Source: Maea johnstoni
Taxonomy: Eukaryota; Annelida; Polychaeta; Spionida; Magelonidae
Assembly (NCBI GenBank): GCA_963942565.1
Contig: OZ012686.1
Coordinates: 27,957,708 to 28,021,707, forward strand
Length of the DNA: 64,000 nt
Direction: 5' to 3'
Part shown: positions 1-10,992 of the stretch, one piece after another
Position numbering within the stretch: the first letter of the stretch is position 1
How the letters are laid out: each line of letters starts with the position of its first letter
Notes under the pieces: model-generated
What the model saw: only the letters and a program-made list of their open reading frames with translations
What the model was told of the DNA's origin: nothing
The model's database searches: none
Program-made: the position numbers and the translations under genes

Positions 1-1842
1 TTTTTCAATATTTGGTAAAAATGGTAGTGTCCGCAACATGTAAACATTGATAACAATCCAGATATCTTTTTAATGTAAGATAAGAAATATCTTATCAGTG
101 CATTGTGATATCAATTCTGTAAATCAAAGAAAGAATGAAGACTGAACTTTAATGTGAAAAGATGAAATTTCCTCATTGTATATACTATCTTAATTCAAAA
201 GTACAACTTTGCCAAAAGCGGTTCTTTTATTCTGACCAATTAAGAGGTCATTACCTGTAATTCTATTTGTTCTGCCAATATGCTCAAGTAATTTGGCTAA
301 AAAGATATGTTTTTTCTATTTATGTTATTGCTCTGTCAATAAAACAATTTTCAAATACACCATGTGCCTGTTGTAGTGTCCGCAACAAAAAGGGGTTGCT
401 TTCCTTATTGTTATGGGAGTAAAATATGGATGCACATTGAATGATTCACTTGTTAAATCAGTTAGATAACATATCAAAGACATAAGTCATGGCTACTTTA
501 GCCCTGAATTTGCAAGTATTTTATCTGTATGATAGTTGAAAGTAAAGTAAATTTCTGTGAACAAAATGGTCAGCAAAAGTGAAAAATCTCCTTATTTTGT
601 TCATGGGGATAGCACAAATACTAAAGATCTCTGGAACCTTGACTCTATTTAAACTTATCACATATATCCATAAAAGTTGACCAAAAGTTGTATTCTTTGC
701 AAGCTGTTCACTTGAGTCCTGAAATGGCCATAAGAATATAAGACCAATGGAAATGTAGTGTCCGCAACGGTGAAATTTTCAAGCAAAAGGTACTGACATA
801 CCATTGACTGCAACTTTTTAACCGTGATAGATAACTTCAGGAAACTTCAGGATCTTATGGGGAAGGGTTTGGGCAAAACATTAAGAACATTACTTTTGCT
901 CCATGATGACCTTCATTTTTTGATGGTAGTGCAAATTTAGTGACACCCTGATTGTGGCTAACCCGTGAATGTAAAAGCTCACATCAATCCCTGTTCAATT
1001 TTCAAACAGCTCCCTAACATTTTTGAAAATCATCTAAACCCTGTCAAGTTGGTGTTTATTGGATAAATCTCATTGAATACTATCAGATGAGAACCTTTGT
1101 GCCCGGGTTGCAGTCATTTTTCATGTTTTGGGGAATTATTGTGTATTGGCCAAATTAGCTAACAGCAGCATAAGGGTCAAGGCATTTTTTGTTCCATATC
1201 TAGATTACTCACATTCCAGCTCCTTTTTTGCTGAATTAATTCTTCTTTATAATTCTATTTCCTATCTTTGGTTTAAGTATAAGAAAGTCTTACACAATAA
1301 AACATTTCATGAACTTACATACCATGGTAAATTCCCTGGGAGTTATCTACAGTCCAACTCATTATCCATAAGTTTAATGTTCATCAAAACTATTCAAAAG
1401 GATTATGTAAAATAATCACAGGTCTCATTAATTGATTTGCTCAATCATCATTCTTACCCGTGTGTGCACTTGGGGAAAGTTGAAACTGTTTATCCTTGGT
1501 ATTTCTCTTGAAACTCTTGTCTGCAACCATGATATTTGAGTTTGGGATAAAAAATCTAAGGAGTTAAACAACATATCCTTATTCATCCAGAGATTTCCTT
1601 GAAGATGCATTTATTAGAAAGATAACAAAATGGTCAACTCATTTTTTTGTTGCAAGTATGATTGTGTCTACTGAGCTCATATAGGCTGTTTATTTTGAAT
1701 GTAACTTGTTAAATCAAGTACTGTTTGAAATATTTTTGAAGTATTGTTCAACCCATGCATTGAAATGTATTAGAATTATGATATACTTATAGTGACCTCA
1801 ATAAGTGAAGATGCTCTAGCTATGTGTGTCTTTCTTTTCTAG
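1..1842. other. AT-rich region upstream of the SLC25A29 terminal exon (intron)
   Basis: No exon for the first part of the carrier (first PX[DE]XX[KR] repeat) is visible here, so the upstream exons lie outside the window or are not recognisable. The stretch holds three copies of the 14-mer GTAGTGTCCGCAAC (24-37, 373-386, 755-768) and an eroded piggyBac-like MITE at about 1017-1180. It ends in a pyrimidine tract and AG at 1841-1842. Confidence 0.6.
1017..1180. mobile_element. Degraded TTAA-type MITE (family 1)
   Basis: It shares with the intact copies the internal words 'catctaaaccctgtca', 'attggata', a CAGATGAG-like word, 'attggccaaattagc' and the end 'gcataagggt'. The left end is missing or eroded, so this is an old copy. 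Confidence 0.55.
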
Positions 1843-2649
1843 GTTCAAGGATTATTTAAGGGCTGTTCCTCTCCGCTGTATGGACTGACGGCAATCAATG
1901 CCATCGTTTTTGGCGTCCAGGGCAATGTGCAGCGGAGGCTGTCGAACCCGGACAGCCTTTCCTCCCACTTTATAGGGGGCGCCACGGCTGGGTGCGTCCA
2001 GAGCTTCATATGCAGCCCCATGGAACTTGCCAAGACGAGGATGCAAATCCAGGGCCAGGGAGAGTCGCGGAAGGATTACAAGTGCACCAAGCATCTCTAC
2101 GAGGGGCCCATAGATTGCCTTCGAAAGGTATATCACAACGAAGGTGTTCCGGGTGTTTTTCGAGGGTTGTGGTTAACAATTTTACGCGAAACACCCAGCT
2201 ATGGGTCTTATTTCGTAACGTTTGAATACCTGTGTAAGAGGCTGACGCCGGAAGAGGCGGGAGGGGAAGAGGGGGAAGCCAGCACCTTGGTTATGATGTT
2301 AGCGGGTGGCATGGCCGGCATAGCTGCCTGGATCGTAACATATCCGTTCGACGTCCTCAAATCACGCATCCAGGCGGACGGAATCTCAGGAACAAAACAA
2401 TACTCAGGAATCATGGACTGCTTAGTAAAATCCTACCGCGCGGAGGGTCTGATGGTGCTCACCAGGGGGCTCTCCTCGACGCTCCTACGTGCCTTTCCTG
2501 TGAACGCAGCCACACTCACGGTCGTTACACACTTCCTGCGATTCACCAGGTCGGAGAACAATGATATCTATGAGGAATTTCCAAACACCATTACTGGTCT
2601 GTCAACACCAGTCTTGCCCACTATGACCCTCTATGCTGAAAAGTATTGA
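1843..2649 (+). CDS. SLC25A29: Mitochondrial carrier, SLC25A29-like (terminal exon, 3' two-thirds of the protein)
   Basis: An exon starts in frame after a good acceptor (pyrimidine tract, AG at 1841-1842) and runs to TGA at 2647-2649. It encodes 268 residues. The start, VQGLFKGCSSPLYGLTAINA, aligns with human SLC25A29 after its first carrier repeat (GLYKGLGSPLMGLTFINA). The second and third repeat signatures, PMELAKTR and PFDVLKSR, are present, as are RETPSYGSYF and LLRAFPVNAAT, which are typical of the SLC25A29/carnitine-acylcarnitine-like branch. The family sits in the inner mitochondrial membrane, and the human protein carries basic amino acids (arginine, lysine), so the substrate here is inferred. 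The first repeat, start codon and promoter lie upstream of the window. The tail after the last helix is longer than the core fold needs and is not recognisable. SLC25A45/47/48 are the nearest alternatives, but the matches favour A29. The gene is convergent with the zinc-finger gene. Confidence 0.88.
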   Translation, partial: VQGLFKGCSSPLYGLTAINAIVFGVQGNVQRRLSNPDSLSSHFIGGATAGCVQSFICSPMELAKTRMQIQGQGESRKDYKCTKHLYEGPIDCLRKVYHNEGVPGVFRGLWLTILRETPSYGSYFVTFEYLCKRLTPEEAGGEEGEASTLVMMLAGGMAGIAAWIVTYPFDVLKSRIQADGISGTKQYSGIMDCLVKSYRAEGLMVLTRGLSSTLLRAFPVNAATLTVVTHFLRFTRSENNDIYEEFPNTITGLSTPVLPTMTLYAEKY

Positions 2650-2755
2650 GGGGAGGAGTGGTATCACATGTAGGAATAGGTGACTACTTATGATAACTCC
2701 TGTCATAAAAAAAATTATGACTAAATATTTTATCAATATGCAAAAATTTGAAAAC

Positions 2756-2761
2756 AATAAA
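2756..2761 (+). promoter_or_regulatory. Poly(A) signal AATAAA for SLC25A29
   Basis: This is the first canonical AATAAA downstream of the stop codon (107 nt). A second AATAAA is at 3156-3161 and could serve a longer 3' UTR. Which is used cannot be told from sequence. Confidence 0.5.
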
Positions 2762-3512
2762 TATTTTTAGGGCTAATCCATGGAATTTGGAGAATGTTGT
2801 CAGAAAGTCAGTTGATCTGCTTTATATGGACAAACTTCAAAAGAGGGAGATAGGAATTACTAAATTAAATTTTTTACCCTTTTATGTAATAGCCTAATCC
2901 CCACTAACATGTACTTAATGTGAATATTGGATGTTTACTGCTGATACATTTATCGAATTAATGTTTTTACATTTACATGTGCAATAGTTGAAGTTGAGAG
3001 CTTTTTCATTCAATCTGCACTCCCTTTTTTTACTAACTTTTCCTTTATTTCTTAATCAAAGACTTTATGTTAAACTTTCTGGCTAGACCAGTATTTCATT
3101 TGGAAAATATGCATGTAGAGCATACTGGTGCTTGGTATTACACTGTTTATTCTCAAATAAACAGAAGAAAAAGAAGATTGGAGTGTTCACGCATAAAGCC
3201 TTGTGCGACTAAATGTCATAGAGATTATTCAGCTACTGTGGATACACTTTTTCATATATTGGTGCAACAAACAAATTACTGATATCAGTTTGAGACCATT
3301 TCTCAATTTGCAATATTTCATAACACTTATGTTTTGGAACCTGGTCTTTGCATTGACTTCAATCAATGTAATCTTATATATTTAATACGATTAGAGACTA
3401 AATAGTACTATTTTTATAACTCTGATGTACAAGGGTTAATCGCTGTTGGCACCATGCTAACTAGCCAGACTGGTGAACGGATTGTTTGACTGCAGGTGCT
3501 TTGTATGAATAT

Positions 3513-3722
3513 AACCCTGCCAATGCTAAAGCTACTTTCATCCAAATCACAAGAACTCAAAGATCTTTGAAAACCATCTAAACCCTATCATGTTGGTACT
3601 CATTGGATAGGCCTTAGGGAGTACTCACAGATGAGTACCCATATGCCATGGTTTCAGTGATTTTTCAGGATTTTTGCATTTATCTTTACATTGGCCAATT
3701 TAGCCCCACTGGCATAAGGGAT
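3513..3722. mobile_element. TTAA-type MITE (family 1), eroded left end
   Basis: It begins 'ataaccctgccaatgct' and ends 'actggcataaggg', with the shared interior ('aaaccatctaaaccct', 'attggatag', 'cagatgagtaccca'). The hairpin element at 3721 abuts its right end, so one inserted next to or into the other. Confidence 0.7.
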
Positions 3723-4090
3723 TATAGAAATATGACATCTGTGTGGGGTTTCCACCAGGAATAACTTCCCCGAGAGAGGATTGTCGCTGGAGGTTGTATG
3801 GAAACCCCACACGCATGTCATATCTGCTTTATTATACTGAACAAATACAAAACACAAAAGGGGAAAAAATTACAAACACCAAAGATTTTGGATAAATACT
3901 CGTCATCTGCCTTGTTTAACTAGTTTCACCGGATGGTCACTTGGCAAACTCTGTAGGTGTCCGGGCTAGCGGTCATTATTCTTTGGACTAGCGGTCATTA
4001 TTCAACTAATTCATGGCTGTTGCCGTGAATTATTCAACTATTTGATAAGCTGTTAAGGACAACAGCCTGTCACTAAGGAGTGAGGACTAA
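3721..4090. mobile_element. Hairpin element, copy B (short relative of 26179-27194)
   Basis: A hairpin at about 3728-3826 has arms containing GTGTGGGGTTTCCA and TGGAAACCCCACAC. It is followed by a segment shared with copy A ('aaaacacaaaagggg', 'acaaacacca', 'ggataaatactc') and by a right part that also matches copy A ('tgttgccgtga', 'ggacaacagcctgt'). The word CTAGCGGTCATTATT occurs twice within it, and ATTATTCAACTA occurs on both sides of TGTTGCCGT. No coding capacity is visible and the superfamily is unknown. Confidence 0.65.
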
Positions 4091-6756
4091 GTATGCACCC
4101 ATTCATGCCTGTATCACCCTTGAATGCCTGGCTATCTTGATAATATCATCCAGACTAAAACAATTTCAGAAAACTATTTGACAGAGAAATCTGTCTTAGA
4201 TGCCACCATTTTAAAAGTCTACTTCTGATATTTTGTGAAGTTGTATGCTTCATTCCTTCGTTATTTGTGTAAGAAAGTCTGCATTGATGCCGACTTCACT
4301 TCTTGAGAGGGTGGCTGAGCATGGATGGGTGAATGAATATAAGAATAGACAGATGACATATGGGTTTCTGTATCTTACTGTGTAATATTTATCATCATGC
4401 GCATTCAGTGTATTGATAAAATACACAATAGTCACTATACTTTTATGTTTTGTAATGGTACATTAATGTTCTTAAGTAACGATAACACCCTACCTTATGT
4501 AGTCAGTACGAATGGTACACTGATAGCTGGCACGACTGATAGTATGACATGAGTACTCTTGTTCTACACAAGTCTCATATCAGCTGCTGATTGTTAGATC
4601 CCAACCTGTGCTCTTTGTATCCGTCCCTTATCTAGGGCATACACAAGGTCTGTCCAGAATGGAAATGCATGCTACATAGAATATCTTTTGAAGAATTTCT
4701 AACTGATTGATGGAAGGCAAGCAACCGTGGTACAAATGTTTTAACCCATTCTTACCTAGTACACACATCTAATGTGTACGGGTGAATGTTGTTTAGACAT
4801 CGGAAGCCAAGATGGATTCTGCTATCGTTGACTTATCGCGATAACTTGAAAGCGCTTTTGTTTACCAATTACCATTTGAATGAATTGAGTCTGAAATCTC
4901 ACTTCTATCCCACATGAAAAGGTGCGTAACTGTCACTGTAAGAGGAAGAATGGTAGTCTTTCCAAATAATTACTATATAGTCTTATTTTCTCAACGGAAA
5001 TATGGGACTAGTCTTTACAAGCATGTGATATAAAGAGTTTGTCTTTTGAACAGTTATTACTGAATACATGTATACATGTATAGAGTTTTTTCAGGGATGA
5101 AATTCATTAAGAGACTGTTGGTTAAAGTGAAACCTCAAGTACATAACTAGATACATCAATTTGAGAAGTTTGAAAATATCAAACCGTGTTATAAAAAAAC
5201 ATTACAGGTAGAGACAATTTGGACTCTACGATAACCTGTGAAACATGTTCTTTCAAGCGAAAATAAGCTTTGTTCTTTTCAACAGGTGGTCAGTTTGATT
5301 ATATTTGTATGATCATGATGTATTTGCATTATTGGTATTCAAGTAAATAACAATAACTTGTGAGGGAGGTTAGTAAGTGAGTTTGGCCTAGTCACTGACA
5401 CTTATGTCATGTCATGTATATTCCATGGCCTTGACAAAGTATAGCGAGATGTTTCTAGAAGTTATGGATGTAGTTTGTAGTGTCTATTGCCAAAGAATAT
5501 GACAAAGAAACTGCTGTAAGAGCAATCAAATTACGCACAATGTTATCATATCAAGAACATAGTATTTGGCACAATACATGTTCACATTTTATCTGTATTA
5601 GAATCTCATGATTGGAGTATTACATGTTTTTGCTGAATGCTAAACTCAGGTGAGCTTTTAGCCATGCAACTGCTGATTTTTTAATAATATGTACTGTTTA
5701 AGAGACTGCAAGAAGTTGTTTGGCAATTGATCTGGGTGGACAGCCAATATTATTTTTATCTAGGTGGACATTGTTGTGCTGCATTTTTATAAAGTAGCAC
5801 TATCAATGAAATATTTACACAATATCATATCACAGTGTTTGGGTTGCTATGGTTTTAAATCTATCATTGATTGATAATTATGTTTTTTTCATACAAACTT
5901 GGATTTGGTACTGGTCAAAATGGTTAGTGATTCACATGATTTTTTGTTAAAGACATTGTAGAGGACAAATTGTATGCACAAAAAGATATTTTTTGCAAAG
6001 TGTTTTATTTGCAGAATGCGCTTCAGACCTACTGAATCGTCTTATCTAAATATATTACACTTATGTTAGTACATAGGAATACAAGAATTTACCAACTCAT
6101 ATCTAGTTGCATTGATGCAATAGTGTTTTATGGAATACGATTTTGTTGTGTTATAATCACCATTGTGGCAAAATGTTGATAGGCATTCAATCAGCCAAAA
6201 TATGAATAAGCACTGATTTTATGTTTGAAAGGGTTAATCTTTAAATTAAATCTCTTACATTTGCTTTAAATTTTAAAGCAGTATACCGTGTTTTATAACA
6301 TTGTATACTGTTTATTTTTAATTGTGAGTGGAGATGTGCAATTAAAATGGTGCTATGAAAGTAACGTTATTGGTGAGTCTCATGTGTACGTTGGAATCCT
6401 TCATCAATAATCTATCCATTTCTCAATGTAATATGTTAAGTCAATGATCCTAAGGCATGATTTACACTCATTTATTTCATACCTATATTCATCTTAAGAA
6501 ATGCAACAGAAAAGTAAATAGGTTATACATTTATATGGCTAATTAAACAATACAGTTGCCACATTTTTAATGTGCCTTCACTACCTTGATATAATAATTG
6601 ACTTCACCTCTTTTGGTATACTGGAATGACATGTTTTACCCATTTATGGGGAGAATCATTTGAAGACTTTAAAAGCAATGTCATAGTTAGAGGTTGGAGG
6701 TTGTGAGTATGTGAGAAAGGTCCCCAGCCGGTGGTTTGATATCGTCTGCTATTGTT

Positions 6757-6969
6757 TTAACCCTTATGCTGCTGGTGGCTAATTTGGCCATTACAAAATG
6801 ATGCAAAAAACTGAAAAATGACTGAAACCCTGGAAAGTGGGTACTCATTTGAGAGTACTCAGTGAGAGCTATCTATTGAATACCAACATGACAGGGTTTA
6901 GATGGTTTACAAAAATCTTTGCATCCTTGTGCTTTGGACGAAAGTAGCCTTAGCAAATGGAAGGGTTAA
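6757..6969. mobile_element. TTAA-type MITE (family 1), intact
   Basis: It runs from TTAACCCTTATGCTGCTGG to GGAAGGGTTAA, 213 bp, with TTAA at both ends as piggyBac-type transposition leaves. It has no coding capacity. It is the best-preserved reference copy in this window along with 52769-52977. Confidence 0.8.
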
Positions 6970-8774
6970 GATCACAGTTAGATTGATATCCCCTCTGCAC
7001 CAGTCAACCTATGGCAGGAAAGGCCATTTTATGCTTTTTATTTGTTGTACATGTTCCTACTTATTGCAACATAGTTCACCCAACTAGTGACTGTTTTATT
7101 GCAGTAACTCACCTTTTAATCAATTAAAGGAACCAAAAATGGAGAAACTGTATGTGTTTGGAAACTTAACATGGTGTTAGGTGCGACTTTTACTATACTG
7201 TGCTTTCCAAAGGTGACATGACAACTCATGCTTTCTTTAAAATGACACTTTATGGATGCCATTGTGCTTATGAAAATACTTTGGGAGATGCTTGTACTTT
7301 GACTGAATATTCTCCATCATACTTTTTCCGAATGATTTATTCGAGAAGTTTCTTGAGGGTGAATAGGTTTTATAATTATAAATAGTTTATATTGGAGACA
7401 TAGCCTCATTGTCTTTGTTATTTGGAGGTATCATATCTAGATATTCTATTTCTGATACAGGCTTTAGGAAAATGATTCTACACTTGAAATATGCCCCTCT
7501 GTATTTACAGTTATATTGTTGAATAAACTGAAAAACATTGAAAGTTGAAACAGTTTTTTGTTTGCATGAATAGTGCCAAGAGATTTACGACTCCTTTCTC
7601 AATCTTTATGCACAACACCACTTTACCGAGTGTTTCCACATTCCCTGCTTAAGATGTCACTCAAGCTTTTTGAGAAAACTGCAAATTGACAGGTTTTTAA
7701 TTTTTGGAGTTTTAAAAGTTGTTAACTTGGTTTCTCCTCTTCCTATCTAGATGTATCAAGATGTAACAATGTCTGACTTTAAGGGACGTCCAAATATGAC
7801 CATTAACTCACGAAAGGAACTATCCCCAAGTTATGCAGTTACCAGCTCAAAACATAAAACAGCTAACCAAATTATCTTCTCCATGTTAATATTGCAATTG
7901 TGAGTGTAGCATTTTCATGCAAAATTGGCCACTGGACACACAACTCATCTATGTATAACTAGGGATAAAGGGAATGTAGAACACAAATATATACTTATTG
8001 AAAATCTTTTTTATTGAAAGCACCACACTTCTTCAAATCCACATACTCTCATTCATACTACAAATGTTGGTGTTGCTACTTCAAGGGTTATGAATATATG
8101 TTGTGCATTCAAAAGCATGAGAAACAAACCAGAAAATCTTTTAAAAAAATCATTTTTAGCAAATAATTTGGAAAATGTTTAATACTAGAATGTAAATATT
8201 AGGAAATCACTTTACATCATTCATATTATGAATAAGTTGGCAAAAAAATAATTTCTTGAATATGTGTTTAAATCAAACAATAATAATACATATATATAAT
8301 ATTATATATGCATTAGTGACCATTGCATTGTCAATTGTTTGTCATTTTATGCAAAAACTAAATGCTCCACAAAGTTAATGAATTCAAAACTTGAGAAACA
8401 AGATGACGAGTCATAACAGCATTATTTTGACTTCCGTAGCATTTTGAGAAGAAAACAAACATAGTCACAAAAATACCTTTTTGACAGTAACTAAACATTT
8501 TGAGAGGAGTTGGATTGAACATCTGTGTACTCTTTCCAATTTCATTCAAATTCATTCTTCTGTCAGAAGTTCTCAGAACCTTGATGGTATTTTTGCAAAA
8601 CAAAATAAGCTGCTTTCCTAATATATTGTATAAACCACACAAGCCAAATCATATTCAATACAAGAAATATGTAATCCATGACATCTATAAAGACCGATTG
8701 AAAATAACACAAAAAGGAGCCTGCCCTTTAAAAAATAATTATGGCACCAATACAGTCAAACGGGTGAGCACTAA

Positions 8775-8956
8775 GGCCTAAAAAAAGTTGTTTGTTTCCT
8801 GTAACCCTACCCTAAAGTTTTTATCGCCCTTCCAAATCCCAATCAACGTAAAACATGCATAAAACACACATTTTTGACCCAAAAAATATTTTTACCAACC
8901 TACCTACCCTATTTTTTCAGACCGTTACAGGAAACAAACAATTAATTTTTTAGGCC
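8775..8956. mobile_element. Harbinger-like MITE, GGCCTAAAA family
   Basis: Inverted ends begin GGCCTAAAAAA and contain GTTTGTTTCCTGTAAC and its complement. It is flanked by TAA on both sides (8772-8774, 8957-8959), the 3-bp target type of PIF/Harbinger. 182 bp, non-coding. Confidence 0.75.
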
Positions 8957-9399
8957 TAATGGAAAATGGAATGGGCTCAAAGCATTCAGGTGCTAGATGT
9001 AGCAGGTACCACAGTAGCTAGAACGACCACAATTGAGCCAAAAGCAGTCTTATAATAAAGGTGAAATATACCGACAGAAACATGGGTTTAAAATTAAGAG
9101 AAACTTTACCCAGTACACTACCAACTACTCCCCTTGAAATAGTTTGTAAAATAGATTTATAGTCTCAAGTTATTGTCAAATATATCATAGACCCCCCAGA
9201 CACTGTCAAGAGGAACTCCTAGCCAGGAAATGGCTAAAGTTAAAAGAAAGACAAAGTGGGCTTGGTCTCTGCTTTTTTACTGAAACGGTTCAGTCTGCTC
9301 AACTAGAGGAAGCAAATGGCCAACAGTTTATTTAATAATGAACAAATATATAACCTGTATGCCTGGCCAGATGCTTGAGTGTAGTCAAATGGTAAGCAT

Positions 9400-9640
9400 C
9401 TTTTTAGCCGACAGGCCATCATCTTACGGCACCCAAACCCCTCAAAAAATCTTCCCTTTGATGAGAAATTTCTTACAATGTCACCTTCAAACATAATAGC
9501 ATTTTTGATCCTCAATAGAAATCCAATGATATTGTATAAGGAGATAATGCCTTATTTCAATAAATATGTACAGTTTTATTGTTGTAATCTATGCATGCTG
9601 GTCTCCCCTGAAAAAGGACACCCCTAAATTGACAAAGACA
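9400..9640. mobile_element. GGTCTTAGCCAG-family element, partial
   Basis: It shares 'tttagccgacagg', 'cacccaaacccctcaaaaa' and 'atgccttatttcaata' with better copies at 39275 and 48618. The ends are not clear. Confidence 0.5.
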
Positions 9641-9918
9641 TTTTTACCAAGCTTATCAAATAGTATTATCAAAATATGATGATGATAATAATAGTAGAAA
9701 TAATAATAAGAATGTTGCTTTAATGGTCATTTAGACCCTAAATTTTAGGGGCTTTTCCCCCCCTGGAGCTTATAATATTGCAACCACATGTTAAATCATA
9801 GGAGCCAAGTTTGCTTAAGGGCATATCAATTATCAACTGGAGCACTTCGAGATTTTTTAGTTCTTATACCCCCTTAATTTACTCAATAGTGCCCCAAAAT
9901 GCATCTCAGAGCATATCA

Positions 9919-10235
9919 GGGGCTTAGCCGCCTATGCGTCCAGCGTGTCATTTGGACACCCAGAACACTGTTCTTTGACAGTTTGGACACCTAAAAGTTT
10001 TTGTCAGAATTTGCTGGTGATGACTTTTCTTAGAAGATAGATGTACAATTGTATAGAAGCTGTAGTGTCACTTTTATAAGACACACAAAGCAGTAACTGG
10101 CCTAAAAAAGCAAAATCTGTAATTATATAGGGTTTACTTTATTAGTAGTATGCACTTTGTACCACACTTTGGACACGCAATTAAGTCTATGAAACCTCTA
10201 TTTGGACACCCGGTTTCCAAATATTGGCTAAGACC
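9919..10235. mobile_element. GGTCTTAGCCAG-family element
   Basis: It begins 'ggcttagccgcc', carries the repeated word TTTGGACACC and ends in TTGGCTAAGACC. The terminal inverted repeat matches the family, while the interior is diverged. Confidence 0.6.
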
Positions 10236-10507
10236 ATAGAGCATATATTCATTAAAATAATTTTCTGGGAGAACATGGCCACAGACAGTGTGCCTGTGGC
10301 ACAATGATACTGGCACACTGCATGCACAATCAAATACTTCAGAATATGATTGGTCGTTCTCAAGAAGGGTTGGATTAAGTACTGTTTAGAACGAAATGGT
10401 GCGGTACCGTACCAACAAAACATATGGTATTTTAATGGTACTGTGAGCGGTGCTTAATTGTATTATAACCTCATAAATTTTGTCAGAATAGTCATGTTTA
10501 GGACCAT

Positions 10508-10750
10508 GGTCTTAGCCAGCGGGACGTCTGGGTGCCTTTTTGGACACCCAAACCCTTAAAAAGAACGTCTCAGGAGACCCAATTTTTTTGTGTGTAATTT
10601 CTAAAAATCTCAATCTCATAATTGAATTTTTTTATCTCCTTATAATTCCCATGACATTGTTTAATGCTATCCTGCCTTATTTTGATGAATTATATACATG
10701 TCTTTGGTTGAAATATGAGTATATTATGATCCTGTTTAGGACCCTGGACA
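10508..10750. mobile_element. GGTCTTAGCCAG-family element, right end unclear
   Basis: It starts GGTCTTAGCCAGCGGGACG and contains 'ttttggacacccaaaccctt' and 'atcctgccttattttgat'. It stops matching the family near 10750, just downstream of the zinc-finger gene. Confidence 0.6.
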
Positions 10751-10992
10751 ATTCCTGATAAATGATAAGTGGTAGTATTGTTAATATTAGTAGCTTTAAG
10801 GAATGAAATGGTATGATATGTACAGTACTTTTTGAAATGATATTGGCGCCACTACCTGAACCTCTTTTAAAAACTCTATCCAACCCTATTCTCAAGAGAT
10901 ATTTCCATGTGTAAGACCATGTGCACACTTTATAAATTAATGTACTGCACATTACAAACCATTTGGAATATATTAGTCTCTGATATCAGAAA

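Larger units (their letters stand above)
2762..10992. other. Intergenic region between two convergent genes
   Basis: About 8 kb with no recognisable coding exon on either strand; the open frames are short and resemble no family. It contains TTAA MITEs (3513-3722, 6757-6969), a hairpin element (3721-4090), a Harbinger-like MITE (8775-8956) and three copies of the GGTCTTAGCCAG family (9400-10750). In 4100-6750 and 6970-8770 I see only AT-rich, low-complexity DNA. Confidence 0.6.
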
